Of a stretch of 64,000 nucleotides of DNA, positions 14,801 to 24,241 are shown piece after piece. Location of the stretch: the NCBI GenBank assembly GCA_032433765.1, contig JAVIAB010000139.1, positions 45,576,190 to 45,640,189 on the forward strand, in the 5' to 3' direction. The position numbers were made by a program, and so were the translations under genes. Position 1 is the stretch's first letter; every line of letters starts with the position of its first letter. The DNA comes from Megaustenia siamemsis (Eukaryota > Mollusca > Gastropoda > Stylommatophora > Ariophantidae). Under the pieces are notes generated by a model. That model was given only the letters and a program-made list of their open reading frames with translations. It had not been told where the DNA came from and searched no databases.

Positions 14801-17800
14801 TTCACCCAGCCTTTAATGAGTACCTGATTTTTTTCAGGGAAAGTGAAGCGGCATGGGCATAATACTGACCACATTACCCAAAAATCATGTGCCGCAGGTC
14901 TGTAAAATATATGGTCACTAACACCATATTCCCTATATGCCACTTGGTGTTACGGGAGTACTTTACTTTTTTACTATATCTTAAAGATGCTAGTAATGAC
15001 ACTGCAAATTATTAATTTCATTATTTAAAAAATAGTGCACATCATGCCTAATGGTGTACGGATAATATGGTGTTTCTACTGGTATTTTTCATGACTAAAA
15101 TGTATAGAGACAGAGAATAAACTACAAGAAATGATAGACATAACAGTAAAAGAAAGCAACAAGAAAGGTCTAAATCTTAATGGTGATTAAATATTTACAC
15201 GGAATATATGTCAGGCCACCTTACTACAGTAGCTGCTAATTTCATTGAGGTATGAAATAAAAGGGTTTAATGGCATATCTTCTTTCCTTCCTCATTTGCC
15301 TTTCAGCATCAAGGGGAGATATAATTTAGTCTTTTGCTCTTCTGTTCGCCTCTGCTGCTGTTATATTTTCTAGTGCTTCTCTCTCTCTCTCTCTCTGCAA
15401 TCAGAATGCTTCTAATATTCCATCAATCCATTTCTTTCATGGTTGTCCTTTTCCCTGGTGTTCTCGTACCATTTAGTGAGGGCTCAATGTGTTGTGTTTT
15501 TATCACTCTGCCTTGTCATGTGGCCAAACCATGTCATCTGTTGTTTCTTTATATATTCTATGGCGGGGGTAATTCCTAGCTTTTTCCTCAGTTCTTCATT
15601 TCTAATCTTGTCTCTCAGGCTGTTTCCTGCCATTCGTCTAACACACTTCATCTCAGTAGAGGTTATTTTTCTTGTTGTTCTTGCATCTAGGGTCCAGGAC
15701 TGGCATTGGTAGCACAACGTTGGGATGAAGATTGTATTCTAGAGTGCCCATTTTGCCTCTAGGCAATGGCATTTGGTGTACATAAATTTCTTGCAACAAA
15801 GAGACATGGTTCAATGCTGCAGTCTTCACCTATGACGTCTTCTAAGGCTTCCACAGACGAGAGGAGACATGTACTGCTGCTATAGATCTGGAGGATGCAT
15901 ACAACAGGGTACCATTTTAATACCACGTGCACATGCTCTTCAAACTGACGATGCACCCCTTCCTCATTAGATGGATCACTGCAGTACTGTTTCAGAGGAA
16001 GGTGATGCTCAGATGTGGAAGTTAATCATCCGAGTCAACAACCATTTATGCCACAAAGCTCACCATTGTCACCAGTTATATTTAACGTGAACACAATAAC
16101 GATCACGAAACAACAGCTGGATGGGAGAGGAAAAACTAAGACTTTTGCTGATGACATTCTGGTATATCGACAAGGAAGAGACAGAATGGAAATAGCATCC
16201 ACACTGCAAAATGAATTCAATTGCATCTCTTCTAGGTGTGGAGTATCAGATGCCTTGGTTAATCCTAATGAAGCATCAGTTGCTTGGTTCTCCCTTAACA
16301 ATCATATCGTTAACACTAAAATACCAGTGGTATGAACGGGAGCTGATAAGGTGACCAGGGACAGGTTGATGACATACCTCGGAGTTAAGTTAGAAGGTGT
16401 TTTCAGTTTTTAAGTGTTTTTGGGACCATGTGATAACAAAATCCTGCAAAGCCGCCTTGAAGGTCATGATCGAGCAGAGATAGTGATAAACACTCTCTCC
16501 GTCTTTTATAAAAATGTCTGAATATTTTGTTCTGCACCTCTTTAAAGTTTTACAGACTTTCAGCATATAGAAGAGATGTTTTCCTTATCACGCATCTACT
16601 TTCGAAAGCGAAAATAACCACATGTGAATAACATTTTATTTCTAAAGTGTGCATAGGATTTTACAGTTTTAAACACATATATGTGTCTAAGCATTCTAAT
16701 TATTTCCAAATTTTAAAAAATAACACTCAAATATAATCTTCCAATTTAATATTTGTTGGTTTACATTCATGAAATCTGTGTTTGGCCACACTTATAATTT
16801 GTGTAATATTCTCTTTCAGTTGAATATATTAGAAATCAATTTTATTTGTAAAGAAATGCTTTACTATTTAAATAAATAAATACCTTCACATCTTCATCCA
16901 ATTTCATGATCTTTTTAATTCTTGCCAAGGGCAGCTCTTGACTTTTGTACTCATTCTATACAAAAATAGTGGTGACCACATATTATATAGGTTATATGTT
17001 TCAAACTTCAGCAAATACTACGCTAAAAAAGAAAATTAAACTAATTTCTTAGTGAAAGCTTCTTTGGCTGCTGTGTTCATTTTTAGATCTCAATCCTAAG
17101 AAATTTAAACAAAGTATTGGTCACCTCAAGACTGGTAGCATCTCCATACAGCTTGTCCAAGTATGGTAGAGGTGACTGTCACAGCAATCTTCTCTATTTA
17201 TTATACTCACAACAAAGAGGAGGGTCATCACGGAGCCCAGCACCCTCACTGCCTGGAGGGACTCCACAGTATGAGGGCATCACATTCTTTTAGACCACGA
17301 TGTCTCTGCTGTGAGAATTACATTACACTGTTATGCAAGGCATCCAACATAATGCCTCTGGTTTGAATATGTTTTTGTTTCTCCATCTGGTCCAAGTCCT
17401 TCAACATGTCTAGTTTGGGTCACTCATCTGTATCATTTCTACCGTCAGCATTGCCGTAGAAATTATGGGGCACTTGTGTTTCTTAATCATTACAAGGTAG
17501 AGACACATAAGAGGGGCAAGTTTGTACAGATGTACCACTGATACATAATTTATAACATATATGATTTTAATACAAAAAATCTCACTTAACAGTAAAATAT
17601 CAACTGAATTATAATGTCGTCCATTGCAGATTTGATAGGTCAAAGAAAAGGCCATCAGAGCTGGCCTACCATCTTGGTTAAATATAACTAAATAAGGCAA
17701 TAAATGATTAAACTAAGTTTTGTATGGTTAAAATACCTCACAGTCCTGCATCATTAGGTTTATGCTATGGATCTACTTTTACCTGATTATAAGATAAAAA

Positions 17801-18386
17801 ATCATAACCAATAACCAATAACAAGACCAACTAAAAATATTATCTACAATTAAAAAAAAAAATTGAAAACAATATACTGTAAATTTAAAATAATCATGGC
17901 TAAATAATTTTTTTCTAAAAGAAAGGAAGGAAGAATTCCTTCTAAATAAATTCACAAAAGACTGACAAGTTAAATATTAACAAGGAGAAGTATAATGTCC
18001 TCAAAGAATATTTTTAAGATGCAGAAGACAATCCATAAGCATGGGGTCTCCATTTGTGCTCATAAAAAGTCCTTCTTTGCGCTTGAGATATCAGTTAAGT
18101 CTCTGTACACAATGAAAGCATTCAAGAAGACTGATAGGCAAAACCAGATATAAGTAAAATAGGCAACAGAGCAAGGTCAAGGAAATTTAAATAAAATAAT
18201 GAAGAACAAAGTGGCTTGCAAGAAAGAGCCTTCAAGCTAGAACAGTAAATTACAAATTATTTCTATTAAGCTTACACTGTTCAAAGTTTTGATGGTTTCT
18301 GTAACATTTGGCCAAAAGTTTGCCAACATTTGCTGTGCTTGTTCAGAAATCCCACAAGGGAGGACAAAGTTAGGATCATTTGACAT
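2686..18386 (-). CDS. NFYC: NF-YC, CCAAT-binding factor subunit gamma (8 coding exons, 3' end outside window)
   Basis: Spliced gene read from exons 18386-18276, 16955-16884, 14669-14556, 11326-11231, 8447-8331, 5936-5828, 4052-4018 and 2889-2686; phases agree at every junction and all introns are GT-AG, giving 286 residues. NF-YC pairs with NF-YB through a histone fold, and with NF-YA the trimer binds CCAAT boxes in promoters. Visible: N-terminal [16 protein letters not shown]; histone fold at about residues 45-125 with [17 protein letters not shown] (helix 1), [17 protein letters not shown] (helix 2), [18 protein letters not shown] (loop 2/helix 3) and [15 protein letters not shown] (helix C); then a Gln-rich activation region including [10 protein letters not shown]. 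The last visible exon ends ...GQLENIP at a GTAAGT donor, where known NF-YC proteins continue, so the C-terminus is missing from this window rather than broken. Identity rests on strong remembered family similarity. Confidence 0.95.
3063..3700. repeat. Intronic DNA with a mirror (AC)n-ATGTGTG(TG)n tract
   Basis: No gene seen. At about 3633-3662 an ACAC tract runs straight into ATGTGTGTGTGTG, a near-perfect inverted repeat, followed by GAGAGTGAGAGCGAGTGAG. Confidence 0.7.
3805..3944 (+). mobile_element. Short 5'-truncated RTE family A copy with target-site duplication
   Basis: Last ~120 bp of the family A LINE (GACAGATGGCGAGATTTG through the GGGCCGGTTACGGCTCGAAAGG tail region, ATAGATAG end). 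AATATTAAATT is duplicated at 3794-3804 and 3945-3955. Between the left duplication and recognisable LINE sequence are about 13 nt of unrelated A/T sequence. The copy lies in the NFYC intron 63 bp from the 35-nt exon. Confidence 0.85.
4018..4052 (-). CDS. NFYC: NF-YC coding exon 7 (35-nt microexon)
   Basis: 35 nt, phase 1 in and phase 0 out, encoding the end of a Gly codon then [11 protein letters not shown]. The acceptor is TTTCAG and the donor GTAAGTGG. QIIQQ and QLQ resemble the NF-YC activation region, and the phase closes exactly with exon 6 (109+35=144). Confidence 0.8.
4053..4690. other. NFYC intron, no element recognised
   Basis: AT-rich; no exon or repeat with a recognised relative in the window. 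Confidence 0.5.
4700..5050 (+). repeat. Dispersed repeat X, copy 1
   Basis: About 350 bp with local GC enrichment. Shares long blocks with 30990-30620 (minus) and 34150-33975 (minus): a CAGCAG/AGAGTTGGAA block, CCACAGCTGAT, TCTAGTCTGGCCAAGC, CATCCTTTTAA and CTTTAGTCATCGGGCAAATG. No tRNA-like A/B boxes recognised, so SINE status is uncertain. Confidence 0.7.
5051..5827. other. NFYC intron, no element recognised
   Basis: AT-rich sequence; nothing supportable seen. Confidence 0.5.
5828..5936 (-). CDS. NFYC: NF-YC coding exon 6 (Gln-rich)
   Basis: 109 nt, phase 0 in and phase 1 out. Encodes [20 protein letters not shown] and continues to NTSVQLS. The acceptor is ATCAG and the donor GTTGGT. Its extra base is balanced by the following 35-nt exon. 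Confidence 0.85.
6040..6290 (-). mobile_element. RTE-type LINE C-terminal remnant
   Basis: Minus-strand reading has [20 protein letters not shown], then [21 protein letters not shown], matching the [17 protein letters not shown] and GRPRETLRR region of the family A ORF (see 49014-50062). Strongly decayed. Confidence 0.65.
6710..7140 (+). mobile_element. RTE-type LINE 3' part, family C
   Basis: Contains ACATGGACATTAGACAAGAA and AGACAAATGAGATTTTTAGG, shared with the copy at 45486-45900, and the family C tail ATGGCACTCCATGGTAGCC ... GGAGATGGCGCTCAATGATG followed by GATGATGATT. No intact frame. Confidence 0.8.
7300..7440 (+). repeat. Possible fragment of dispersed repeat X
   Basis: Shares the CCACTTAATATCCTTTTAAG block with copy 1 (4960-4980); the rest is only weakly alike. 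Confidence 0.4.
7545..7740 (-). mobile_element. Non-LTR retrotransposon C-terminal tail
   Basis: Minus-strand reading: [35 protein letters not shown] and VVPQKPPGL, typical of the end of RTE-like ORFs (R.KRWEDNI.EWTG... ...W..LV). Short 5'-truncated copy. Confidence 0.65.
7820..8160 (-). mobile_element. RTE-type LINE 3' part, family E
   Basis: Open minus frame 8119-7859: [53 protein letters not shown], the C-terminus of the RTE ORF2 group often annotated as craniofacial-development-protein-2-like. The tail is AAAGGTAGAAAGAAGAAGAAG. The same tail occurs at 10228-10321 and 36370-36430. Confidence 0.85.
8331..8447 (-). CDS. NFYC: NF-YC coding exon 5 (Gln-rich)
   Basis: 39 codons, phase 0 at both ends. 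Encodes [20 protein letters not shown] then a Gln/Thr/Ser run; [10 protein letters not shown] matches the conserved segment just after the histone fold in animal NF-YC. The acceptor is TCTAG and the donor GTGCAG. Confidence 0.9.
8660..9430 (-). mobile_element. RTE-type LINE 3' part, family A
   Basis: Minus frame 9376-8999 encodes [40 protein letters not shown] and [20 protein letters not shown]; family A tail TATTGACCTTTTGAGCCGTCG at 8678-8698. Frameshifted after 9000. Close to the copy at 49014-50062. Confidence 0.88.
9518..9790 (+). mobile_element. tRNA-derived SINE family 1
   Basis: Head with GGCTGGTTGGTGAGAGCACT (A-box-like) and GGTTCAATTCC (B box), then the body shared with 14714-14985: GGGTTCACCTAGCC, TTTTTTCAGG, GGCATAATACTGA, ATCACCCAAAA, ATATGGCCACTAGCAC. 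Confidence 0.85.
9944..10321 (+). mobile_element. RTE family E copy, split by a SINE
   Basis: Short 3' end of family E: reading KTWN at 9946-9957, then [20 protein letters not shown] after the SINE, and the AAAAAGGTAGAAGAAGAAG tail. Flanked by ATGCACACTATGG (9931-9943) and ATGCGCACTATGG (10322-10334), a 13-bp duplication with one change. Confidence 0.85.
9958..10215 (-). mobile_element. tRNA-derived SINE family 2, nested
   Basis: Minus orientation: head AGGGTGTCCGGTTAGCGCAA (A-box region) and GGGGTTCGTACCC (B box), body shared with 12697-13019 (GCAAAATTCAGT, GACTTCGTCAGAG), ending in (AACG)n. AAGACATGGAAT is duplicated at 9946-9957 and 10216-10227, inside the family E LINE. Confidence 0.9.
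10899..11166 (-). mobile_element. tRNA-derived SINE family 1
   Basis: Minus orientation: head TGTAGCTGAGTAGTTAGTGT (A box), body with TGGGTACCTG, TTTTTTCTGGGAA, ATAACCC, GGTCACTAACACCATATTC, tail CTTTACTTTTTTTAG. 65 bp from the NFYC exon at 11231-11326. Confidence 0.85.
11231..11326 (-). CDS. NFYC: NF-YC coding exon 4 (histone-fold helix 3 and C-terminal helix)
   Basis: 32 codons, phase 0 at both ends: [18 protein letters not shown] through [11 protein letters not shown]. The acceptor is TTCAG and the donor GTATTG. A minus-strand open frame runs on both sides of the exon (11749-11168), but the splice signals and family alignment set these limits. Confidence 0.95.
11919..13338 (-). mobile_element. 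Mariner transposon remnant, split by a SINE
   Basis: Minus-strand reading with stops and frameshifts: [31 protein letters not shown], then past the [54 protein letters not shown], and near the end [11 protein letters not shown]. This matches mariner transposases (KFC.KLG, ETF..L..A, W...FK.GR, SAKFVPRLL, and the HDNAPAH..H..Q.FL region). The low-coordinate end TATGAGGGCTATTCCAAAA and the high-coordinate end (about 13310-13337) look like decayed inverted repeats. Confidence 0.8.
12697..13019 (+). mobile_element. tRNA-derived SINE family 2, nested in mariner
   Basis: Head GACTGGTTGATCTCGAGGC and GGGTTCAAATCCC (B box), body TGTGGCAACCACCCCTGG, GTGAGGCCCGGCTTGAAA, CAGAGTTATCTGCC, GGGACTTCGCCAGAGG, tail CTGATGAACGAAAAAA. 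AAAAGCCTGTTG is duplicated at 12685-12696 and 13020-13031. Confidence 0.92.
13340..14110. other. NFYC intron, no element recognised
   Basis: AT-rich sequence; no feature supportable. Confidence 0.5.
14112..14422 (+). mobile_element. tRNA-derived SINE family 3
   Basis: Head with GACTGGGCTACC and TGTTTGATTCCCACTGG (B-box-like), body GTGAATTGTACTTGTGGTTG, CCGCGGTCAACCCAGCC, GTACTCTGGGAA, TGAGGAATGCCGC, TTCAATGCTTGAAGC, CTATCCAGA, end TACTTTACCTTTATCC. Same family at 58645-58340 and 64000-63725, both minus. Confidence 0.9.
14556..14669 (-). CDS. NFYC: NF-YC coding exon 3 (histone-fold helix 2)
   Basis: 38 codons, phase 0 at both ends: begins [17 protein letters not shown], ends EDNKRRTLQ. The acceptor is CACAG and the donor GTATTG. 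Confidence 0.95.
14714..14985 (+). mobile_element. tRNA-derived SINE family 1, best copy
   Basis: A box GATAGCTCAGTGGTTAG, B box GGTTCAATCCC, then body and a CTTTACTTTTTTACT tail. ATATCTTAAA is duplicated at 14704-14713 and 14986-14995. It lies 45 bp from the NFYC exon at 14556-14669. Confidence 0.9.
15080..15190 (+). mobile_element. RTE family B internal fragment
   Basis: Reading [20 protein letters not shown] matches ELQEMLDIIVKESKNKGLRL in the family B copy at 56500-56570. Very short. Confidence 0.6.
15260..15740 (-). mobile_element. RTE-type LINE 3' part, family D
   Basis: Minus frame 15717-15484: [68 protein letters not shown], the region after the RT domain in RTE-like ORFs. Related copies at 28400-27985 and 51120-50695, all minus. 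Confidence 0.85.
15855..16510 (+). mobile_element. LINE reverse-transcriptase fragment ([13 protein letters not shown])
   Basis: Reading pieces [14 protein letters not shown] (RT motif A), [14 protein letters not shown] (motif B), [19 protein letters not shown] (motif C, FADD) and [15 protein letters not shown]. Broken by stops before 16015 and after 16335. The motif style fits an RNase H-bearing R1/I/Jockey-like LINE and may belong with the element at 20450-22250. Confidence 0.8.
16511..16883. other. NFYC intron, no element recognised
   Basis: AT-rich; nothing supportable. Confidence 0.5.
16884..16955 (-). CDS. NFYC: NF-YC coding exon 2 (histone-fold helix 1)
   Basis: 24 codons, phase 0 at both ends: [18 protein letters not shown] then LDEDVK. 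The acceptor is TATAG and the donor GTATTT. Confidence 0.95.
17100..17400. other. Unassigned GC-richer block in NFYC intron
   Basis: Higher GC than its surroundings; minus-strand reading has [20 protein letters not shown] without stops for a short stretch. No relative recognised, no splice sites that fit NFYC. Confidence 0.35.
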
Positions 18387-18412
18387 AGTGCCTGCAATAG
18401 CTTGTCACAAAC
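18276..18412 (-). CDS. NFYC: NF-YC first coding exon
   Basis: The ATG is at 18386-18384 and encodes [16 protein letters not shown] onward, 37 codons, ending at a GTAAG donor (18275-18271). 18412-18387 is 5'UTR bounded by a CAG acceptor at 18415-18413, so at least one noncoding 5' exon must lie at higher coordinates. Confidence 0.92.
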
Positions 18413-20450
18413 CTGTAAAGGAAAGAAAACAAACAAAAACAGTAGTTAAAACATTTTCAATTACCTTTTTTTACACTAAAAATGTTTCCATTTTTATTTA
18501 TACATCAAATGTTATTGTATATCATTCACTTCATCAACAATGACAGGGTGTGCTTACATTCACCCCACATAACCTTTAAAAGAATGAAGTGAGAATCCAA
18601 CACTGCTACTTTTCTACTCAATAATATACAAGAAAGACACTTTAAGCTGCAGTTACTGCCTCAATTTCTACCTCACAATGGAGGTTGTTGTTATATAAGA
18701 TCAATTTACCTCCTCTATGATCTTCCTATTCACTTTAATTATGAAATCCACAGCAATATCAGAAATCTGTGAACATCACAGCATCCTCCTCCTTGCTGCT
18801 ATCATCATAAGTAAGGTGACTAGTTTCAAGGTTTCTGATGGTTTCCCACTTCTTTCCTTTTAATGATGATACAACATTTGCCACGTGTCCAATTGTCTTT
18901 ATGCTATCCATTACATTTAATGACTATGAAAACTATGACATGGTTGTGATTGTTCTCAGCAGGAAGTACAGAGATTGGTGTAATGGACTTACAGTACATG
19001 AAATTAAACAGTTAATTGCTCAACTCAGAAGATTATGCTATTATATACACTGAAAGGTCTGTGCTACAAGGAAGAAATTGATAGGCTAAGGTTACTCAGG
19101 GGGCAGAATTAATACCCAAAAAATCTAATTAGTTTTTTATTAAAGTGTAAGACATGTAAGGGAATATTGTCCAGACCACAAGTGGGTTCATGGCAATGAA
19201 AGAGCAGGCAGGCTTGCCTCATCTATGCCTGTAATGAAAGTTATAGGCATGGGCAGGGGTGACATCCTACTGTATGTTTTGAAAGGTTTGCTAAGGGTAT
19301 GAGATGGGAATAAAACATAATCATATAGGTAACAATGCCATAAAGTGTTCTGCTGCACCCTGCCATTAGTTGATCAGACTTACATCCCAATTGGTATCTT
19401 GTTCAGCATAAACACTCAGAAGTAATAGCAATAATTCTTCCAAGGGTGTGAAGTCAGGTTCCCATTTCTTTTGGTGACTGAGTGGATCATAGGAGCTATC
19501 TACATACAATGAGTGATCCCAATATTATGAGCAAAAATAAAACCTGAGTTGACTGATTTGTATGTGAGTTCTTTTTACAACTACACTACCACAGATCCAA
19601 AAGTTGTTAATACTCACATTTAATCATCTAATTAGGTACATTTAATGTTTACACTTATGAAATCTGTAACCTGTATGAAAGAAATACTCCTTTCTTTTTT
19701 ATGACTTGCAGAGCAGATGACACCTCTTAATTTCCCCAGCTATGCAAACACCATTTAAGATATTCATGGGTCAGTTCATGAAGCGTTCAGAAGATTCTGT
19801 ATCACATCAAACAACATTAAAATGTTTCTCAATATCTTTTGATGTTGACCCAAAGCTGCTTTGGCAGCCATGCAAATATAAATACTCCACTTGTAATAGA
19901 ATGACATTCTAAAATCAAAGTGAAGGAAATGTGGATACTGGACTTTTATACCATTTTCCCCTATGAAGAATATCTAAAGATCACATGAAATGTCCAAAAG
20001 ATAGTTTCAAATATTTGGTAGTCATTGATCATCTTTTTTTCTTTTTAAATGAAGTAGACTAAATCAAAAACATAAAGCTAATTACCTGTCAAACATTTTG
20101 AAAATACACTGCATCACAGTTGACCAAACACCATCAGTTTTTGACAGGCTTGCACAGGAAGTTCAAATACAGCATGTTCTTTATGTCAATAAGTTACCCA
20201 TTTATAATTTAATGATCAATTTTCGCATTCTCTTCCACTTTCCAATATCATCTCTCTCAGTCCACCCTTTTCCTACCAATAATATGATTTCTACATTACA
20301 GTAGCTTATGCATGCAAATGACATGTCTGATGTGCAATGAGGATGATCTGTTGACTAAACTAATGTATGCAAACTAAGTAATTTATTTAAGTGCATCAAT
20401 AGGTGACAATATCAGGCCCTCAACGTCTTCATATTTTTCAGGTCTTGGCC
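18413..20450. other. Presumed NFYC 5' intron, no element recognised
   Basis: No exon, RNA gene or repeat with a recognised relative was found in this stretch. Confidence 0.5.
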
Positions 20451-20529
20451 CCTAGTATATGAAAGGAAAGCAACCCAAAAAGCAAGGAGGAAGTTGACTA
20501 TTCTAAGAAAGCTGTGTGGAACCACGTGG

Positions 20530-20754
20530 GGTAGTAAAGTAAAGAGCCTCTGTCATGCCAAGTGGCGGAATATAGCATAAGGAATATGGTGCTAGTGACC
20601 ATAATTTTTACAGACCTTCGGCACATGAATTTGGGGTAATGTGGTTGGTATTACGCCCGTGCTGCTTTACATTCCCAGAAAAAATCCAGTACCCACTTAA
20701 GGCTAGGCTGGCTAACCCGGAAGCCGTTGATCAGGATCAAACTCAACCTCTTGT
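20530..20754 (-). mobile_element. tRNA-derived SINE family 1, 5'-truncated, nested
   Basis: Minus orientation body CTTCCGGGTTAGCCAGCC, GTGGGTACTGG, TTTTTTCTGGGAA, CGTAATACCAACCACATTA, TATGGTCACTAGCACCATAT, tail CTTTACTTTACTACC. AACCACGTGG is duplicated at 20520-20529 and 20755-20764, within the RNase H LINE. Confidence 0.9.
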
Positions 20755-21374
20755 AACCACGTGGAGTGAGAGTGGGAAAACACTCAGTAAAGTTTACCAA
20801 CAGAGTATACGCCCACAGACTATGGATCATCTGCATGGTGCTCAGCATCAAACACCACATTGCAAGAGCTGGATAAAGTACTAAACCAGGCACTTAGGGT
20901 CATCACAGGAGCAATGAAATCAACACCGATATTGGAGATGGAGAAATTGTGGAAGATACCAGCACTGAGAGAACGGAGGGATACAAAGGTGCTGATACAG
21001 GTTAAAAAAAATGTTTATGCATGCCGAGACATCCAATGAAGGACCAATTCCAAAGTCTTGCATTGGGACGACTTTAGAGAAGCAGTTTTATCCACCAAGC
21101 CAAGCGTATTTGTAGACAAACACCAGATATGCCAAGAGTTGTTAACGCCCTACTGCCCATACCAGAACAGACTCCCTGGACAGAGGAATCAGGATTATCA
21201 ATACAAATACAGACAGAAGTAAAAGGAATAGTTGACAAAGAGAAACAGAATAGTCTACAATGAAAAACAATAACTCTCAGTTTTCTGGATGAAGAATACC
21301 CACAAGACCTATGGATCCATGTGTACACAGATGGATCAGCACAGAATGCAGTAAAGAATGGGGGAGCAGGTGCA

Positions 21375-21428
21375 TACATCTATCTCTATCTATCTATTGT
21401 CCTTTCGAGCCGAAGACGGCACATAGGG
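21375..21428 (-). mobile_element. 3' tail fragment of RTE family A
   Basis: TCTATCTATCTATTGTCCTT then TCGAGCCGAAGACGGCACAT and AGGGC, the minus-strand end of family A. It interrupts the RNase H domain of the surrounding LINE; no clear target duplication seen. Confidence 0.75.
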
Positions 21429-22254
21429 CAGAACCACAATCTCAAAAACAGAAACCTTGCGTGCCAAAATGGCACATATTGCAGAGATCACTGCTCTAAA
21501 ATCTATGGCACTGTTTCCATAACAATACTTTTTACAATGACAGCTTGTCAAGCCATCGATGCATACATAGAGTACCCAATTAACACCAGGGATATTAATA
21601 AAATAGCAAAAGGGAAATATTGTCACAATTATGATGCAGAAATCCAACTGAACAGTAATCTTAGCCCGCAGTGTTTTTGACAGATGCAAGATCAGTACTC
21701 CAGGCACTACAATCCAGAAAATTACCACATCTGCAGACCTTATTGACTGAACTCTGCAAGCATCACAGGGTTGCCCTGCAGTGGATCCCATCTCACTGTG
21801 GAATACCAGGAAATGAGAAAGCAGATCAGTTGGAAAAGGAAGGTACAACAGGCACACAACTAGATGCGCCATCATAAGAAACAGATAATCAAATCAATCA
21901 GAGGACCACAAGCCCCAAATCAGGATGCCTTTCATAATATGAATAGATATGAACAAGTTATCATTATACGCCTCAGAACAGGACACAATCGACTCCATAC
22001 ATAGTCACATGTATACAAAATTCAAGATCTGCACCTCAACTACTTGTACATGTGGACAGGCATCCCAGACTGCTGAACACATACTTCAAGACTGAACTGA
22101 ATATAGTAGACTGAGAAAATCCATTGGCCCATAGATACAACACTACAGACAAAACTATATGGGCCACTGCAAGAATTACAAAAGACAGTAAAATTTATAC
22201 AGGAAATGACATTGCAGATATAGACAAGACTTCAGGTGAACGAAAGATAGATAG

Positions 22255-22435
22255 GCAACATGAGTCCTCAATAAACAATGTGAGAACACCAGAACCAAGA
22301 GTCAACCATAAAAAAGATGGATTGACGGAACATTAAAAGCACTAGGAAACATAACAGCAGCAAAGGCAAACAGAAGAGCAAAAGACCGCAAATTATATCT
22401 CCTCTTGATACTGAAAGACAAATGAGGAAGGAAAG
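22255..22435 (+). repeat. Unclassified repeat Y, copy 1
   Basis: Shares blocks with 45915-46100: GAGTCCTCAATAAACAATGT/GAGCCTTCAATAAACATTGT, GAGAACACCAGA, CAACCATA/CAACCACATA, CGCAAATTATAT/TGCAAACTATAT, AAATGAGGAA. Each copy directly follows a LINE 3' part. Confidence 0.65.
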
Positions 22436-22799
22436 AAGAAGAATGGTTTTACATGAGTAAATATTTCTTCATTAGAATTATTTTTTTTATATATTATTAT
22501 TCATTCATCATCATTGTTATTGTAAGCAGTAGAAAACAAAAACTGCAAGAAGTTATTCTGTCTTCAAAGAAACACATCAAAACTGAGAACACATATTTTA
22601 TTGATCTTAACAATTGGTCAAATTAATCATTGATTATTATTTACTTAAAATAAGTTAATTCAATAATAAATAGTAAATAAGCTATTTCAATAGTTTATCA
22701 AAAATAAAATAAATATATTAAATTACATCACCTAAATAATAAGTAAAATAAAAAAGTTAAAGAGCAAGAGAAAAGTTATAATTTATAAATCCTTTTATT

Positions 22800-23560
22800 A
22801 CTGTTACTGGCAACGAATGTTTCAACAAATAAAACAGGATGTTAGACAAGGTTGTGTGCTATCACCAATTTATTTATTATGTATATTAAGATTATTTTAA
22901 GATCCATAAGAGATAAAGACAAGTGGAGCAATATTAAAACAGGTAAATGAATTTAAATATCTGGAAACAATGTTATCCTCAGATGGTAAATGTACAACAG
23001 AGGTGAGATGCAGAATGGCTCAGGCAAAAGCAGCTTTCCAAAAAATGAGGTAGATACTGTGCAATCCATTTTTACACTAGAAACAAAGTTCTTCAATGTT
23101 ATGTAGAGCCAGTCTTAACATATATGGATGTGAATCATGGACAATAGGACAACAGACAAAAAAATCACTGGAAGCTATGGAATTGTAGTTTTTCATAAGT
23201 ATATTGAGAATACCATGCATGAACAGCTAAGAAGAGTAATGAAAACATTCTGAAAGAGGCCAAAGCAAAACGAGATCTAATTTCCAGATTAGAAAGAAAC
23301 AATCATTTTTGGCCATGCAATGACTCAATGAGAATGGAACAGCTGGAATATATTGTGACAACAGAGAATGTTGAGGGACGAATAGAGAGCAGCAAAGAGA
23401 AAAGATACCAGACAGCACAGCACAGCTTAAGAGAATGGCTTGATAAAGTTGATAGAAGGTCAACAACAGAAATAATAAAAAATATATCCAGATCGAAATT
23501 TGTGGAGACATGATCACCTATGCCAGGCATGGTACTTGAATCTTTTTATTGTTATTATAG
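22800..23560 (+). mobile_element. RTE-type LINE 3' part, family B, internally deleted
   Basis: GTTTCAACAAATAAAACAGG through TTAGACAAGGTTGTGTGCTA (RQGCVLSP), then a jump near 22915 over the YADD region to GACAAGTGGAGCAATATTAA, matching 56634. Ends GATCACCTATGCCAGGCATG, GTACTTGAA. Compared with 55100-57255 it lacks about 225 bp. Confidence 0.85.
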
Positions 23561-24241
23561 TGAAACGTAAAAATATTAAAATTATCATAATCGTATGCTG
23601 CATGGAATTATTAACAAATTAACTGAACACAATACATTTTAATTTGTTTAAAATAAATTTATTATTAGATAAGATGGCACGGGGTCAGTTTCGTCAACAA
23701 CCAGACATTGATGAATGATTAATTATCATTTAATTTAATACAAACAAGTGAACGCAGAAGTTAATTAATCCAATAAATAATATTTTAGTTATCACTAACT
23801 TAATCATGACGTTCGTTATTATAATATAAATATAGTTGATTTTAATATTTACTTTTATAACTTTTAAATTAATCAGTAAAATTTTATTTTTAAAGGTTGA
23901 CATAAGACCGAAGTGGAAAAAAAAGTGGGGATGGCGGATGGTGAAAAATTAAGGAAAAGAAGAATAATGAAGCAGGAAGGAAACTGAGTCATTAACTCTA
24001 CTACTTAGAAAACAGAATGAGAGTCATTACTGTACTTAGTTATTTATTTATAATTATTATTTAAAGAACAATGCTTTGTGACTTTGTGTTATGTCAATAA
24101 AATAAATCGCCCATTATTTTTTTTTAATTGACACTTTTTTTTTAAATAGACTAAGAAGACATTTCTGAGCAGTAGTGACAGCATTATTTGTTTGAATGGG
24201 GGGACAAAAAGTCTCATCAAGAAATGAAACGTTAAGAGTGG
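23561..24241. other. AT-rich DNA between genes, no element recognised
   Basis: No exon seen; A/T-rich with short homopolymer runs. Confidence 0.5.

Larger units (their letters stand above)
20450..22250 (+). mobile_element. RNase H-bearing LINE remnant, twice interrupted
   Basis: Reading ERKATQKARRKLTILRKLCG, TTWG (post-RT region), then after a SINE LQELDKVLNQALRVITGAMK, LEMEKLWKIPALRERRDTKV, and an RNase H domain: VYTDGSAQNAVKNGGAGAYI, ETLRAKMAHIAEITALKSMA, TDARSVLQAL, VALQWIPSHCGIPGNEKADQ, and a final Cys-type block around 22020-22100. The order RT, thumb, RNase H fits R1/I/Jockey-type LINEs. Many stops and frameshifts; not active. Confidence 0.88.
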
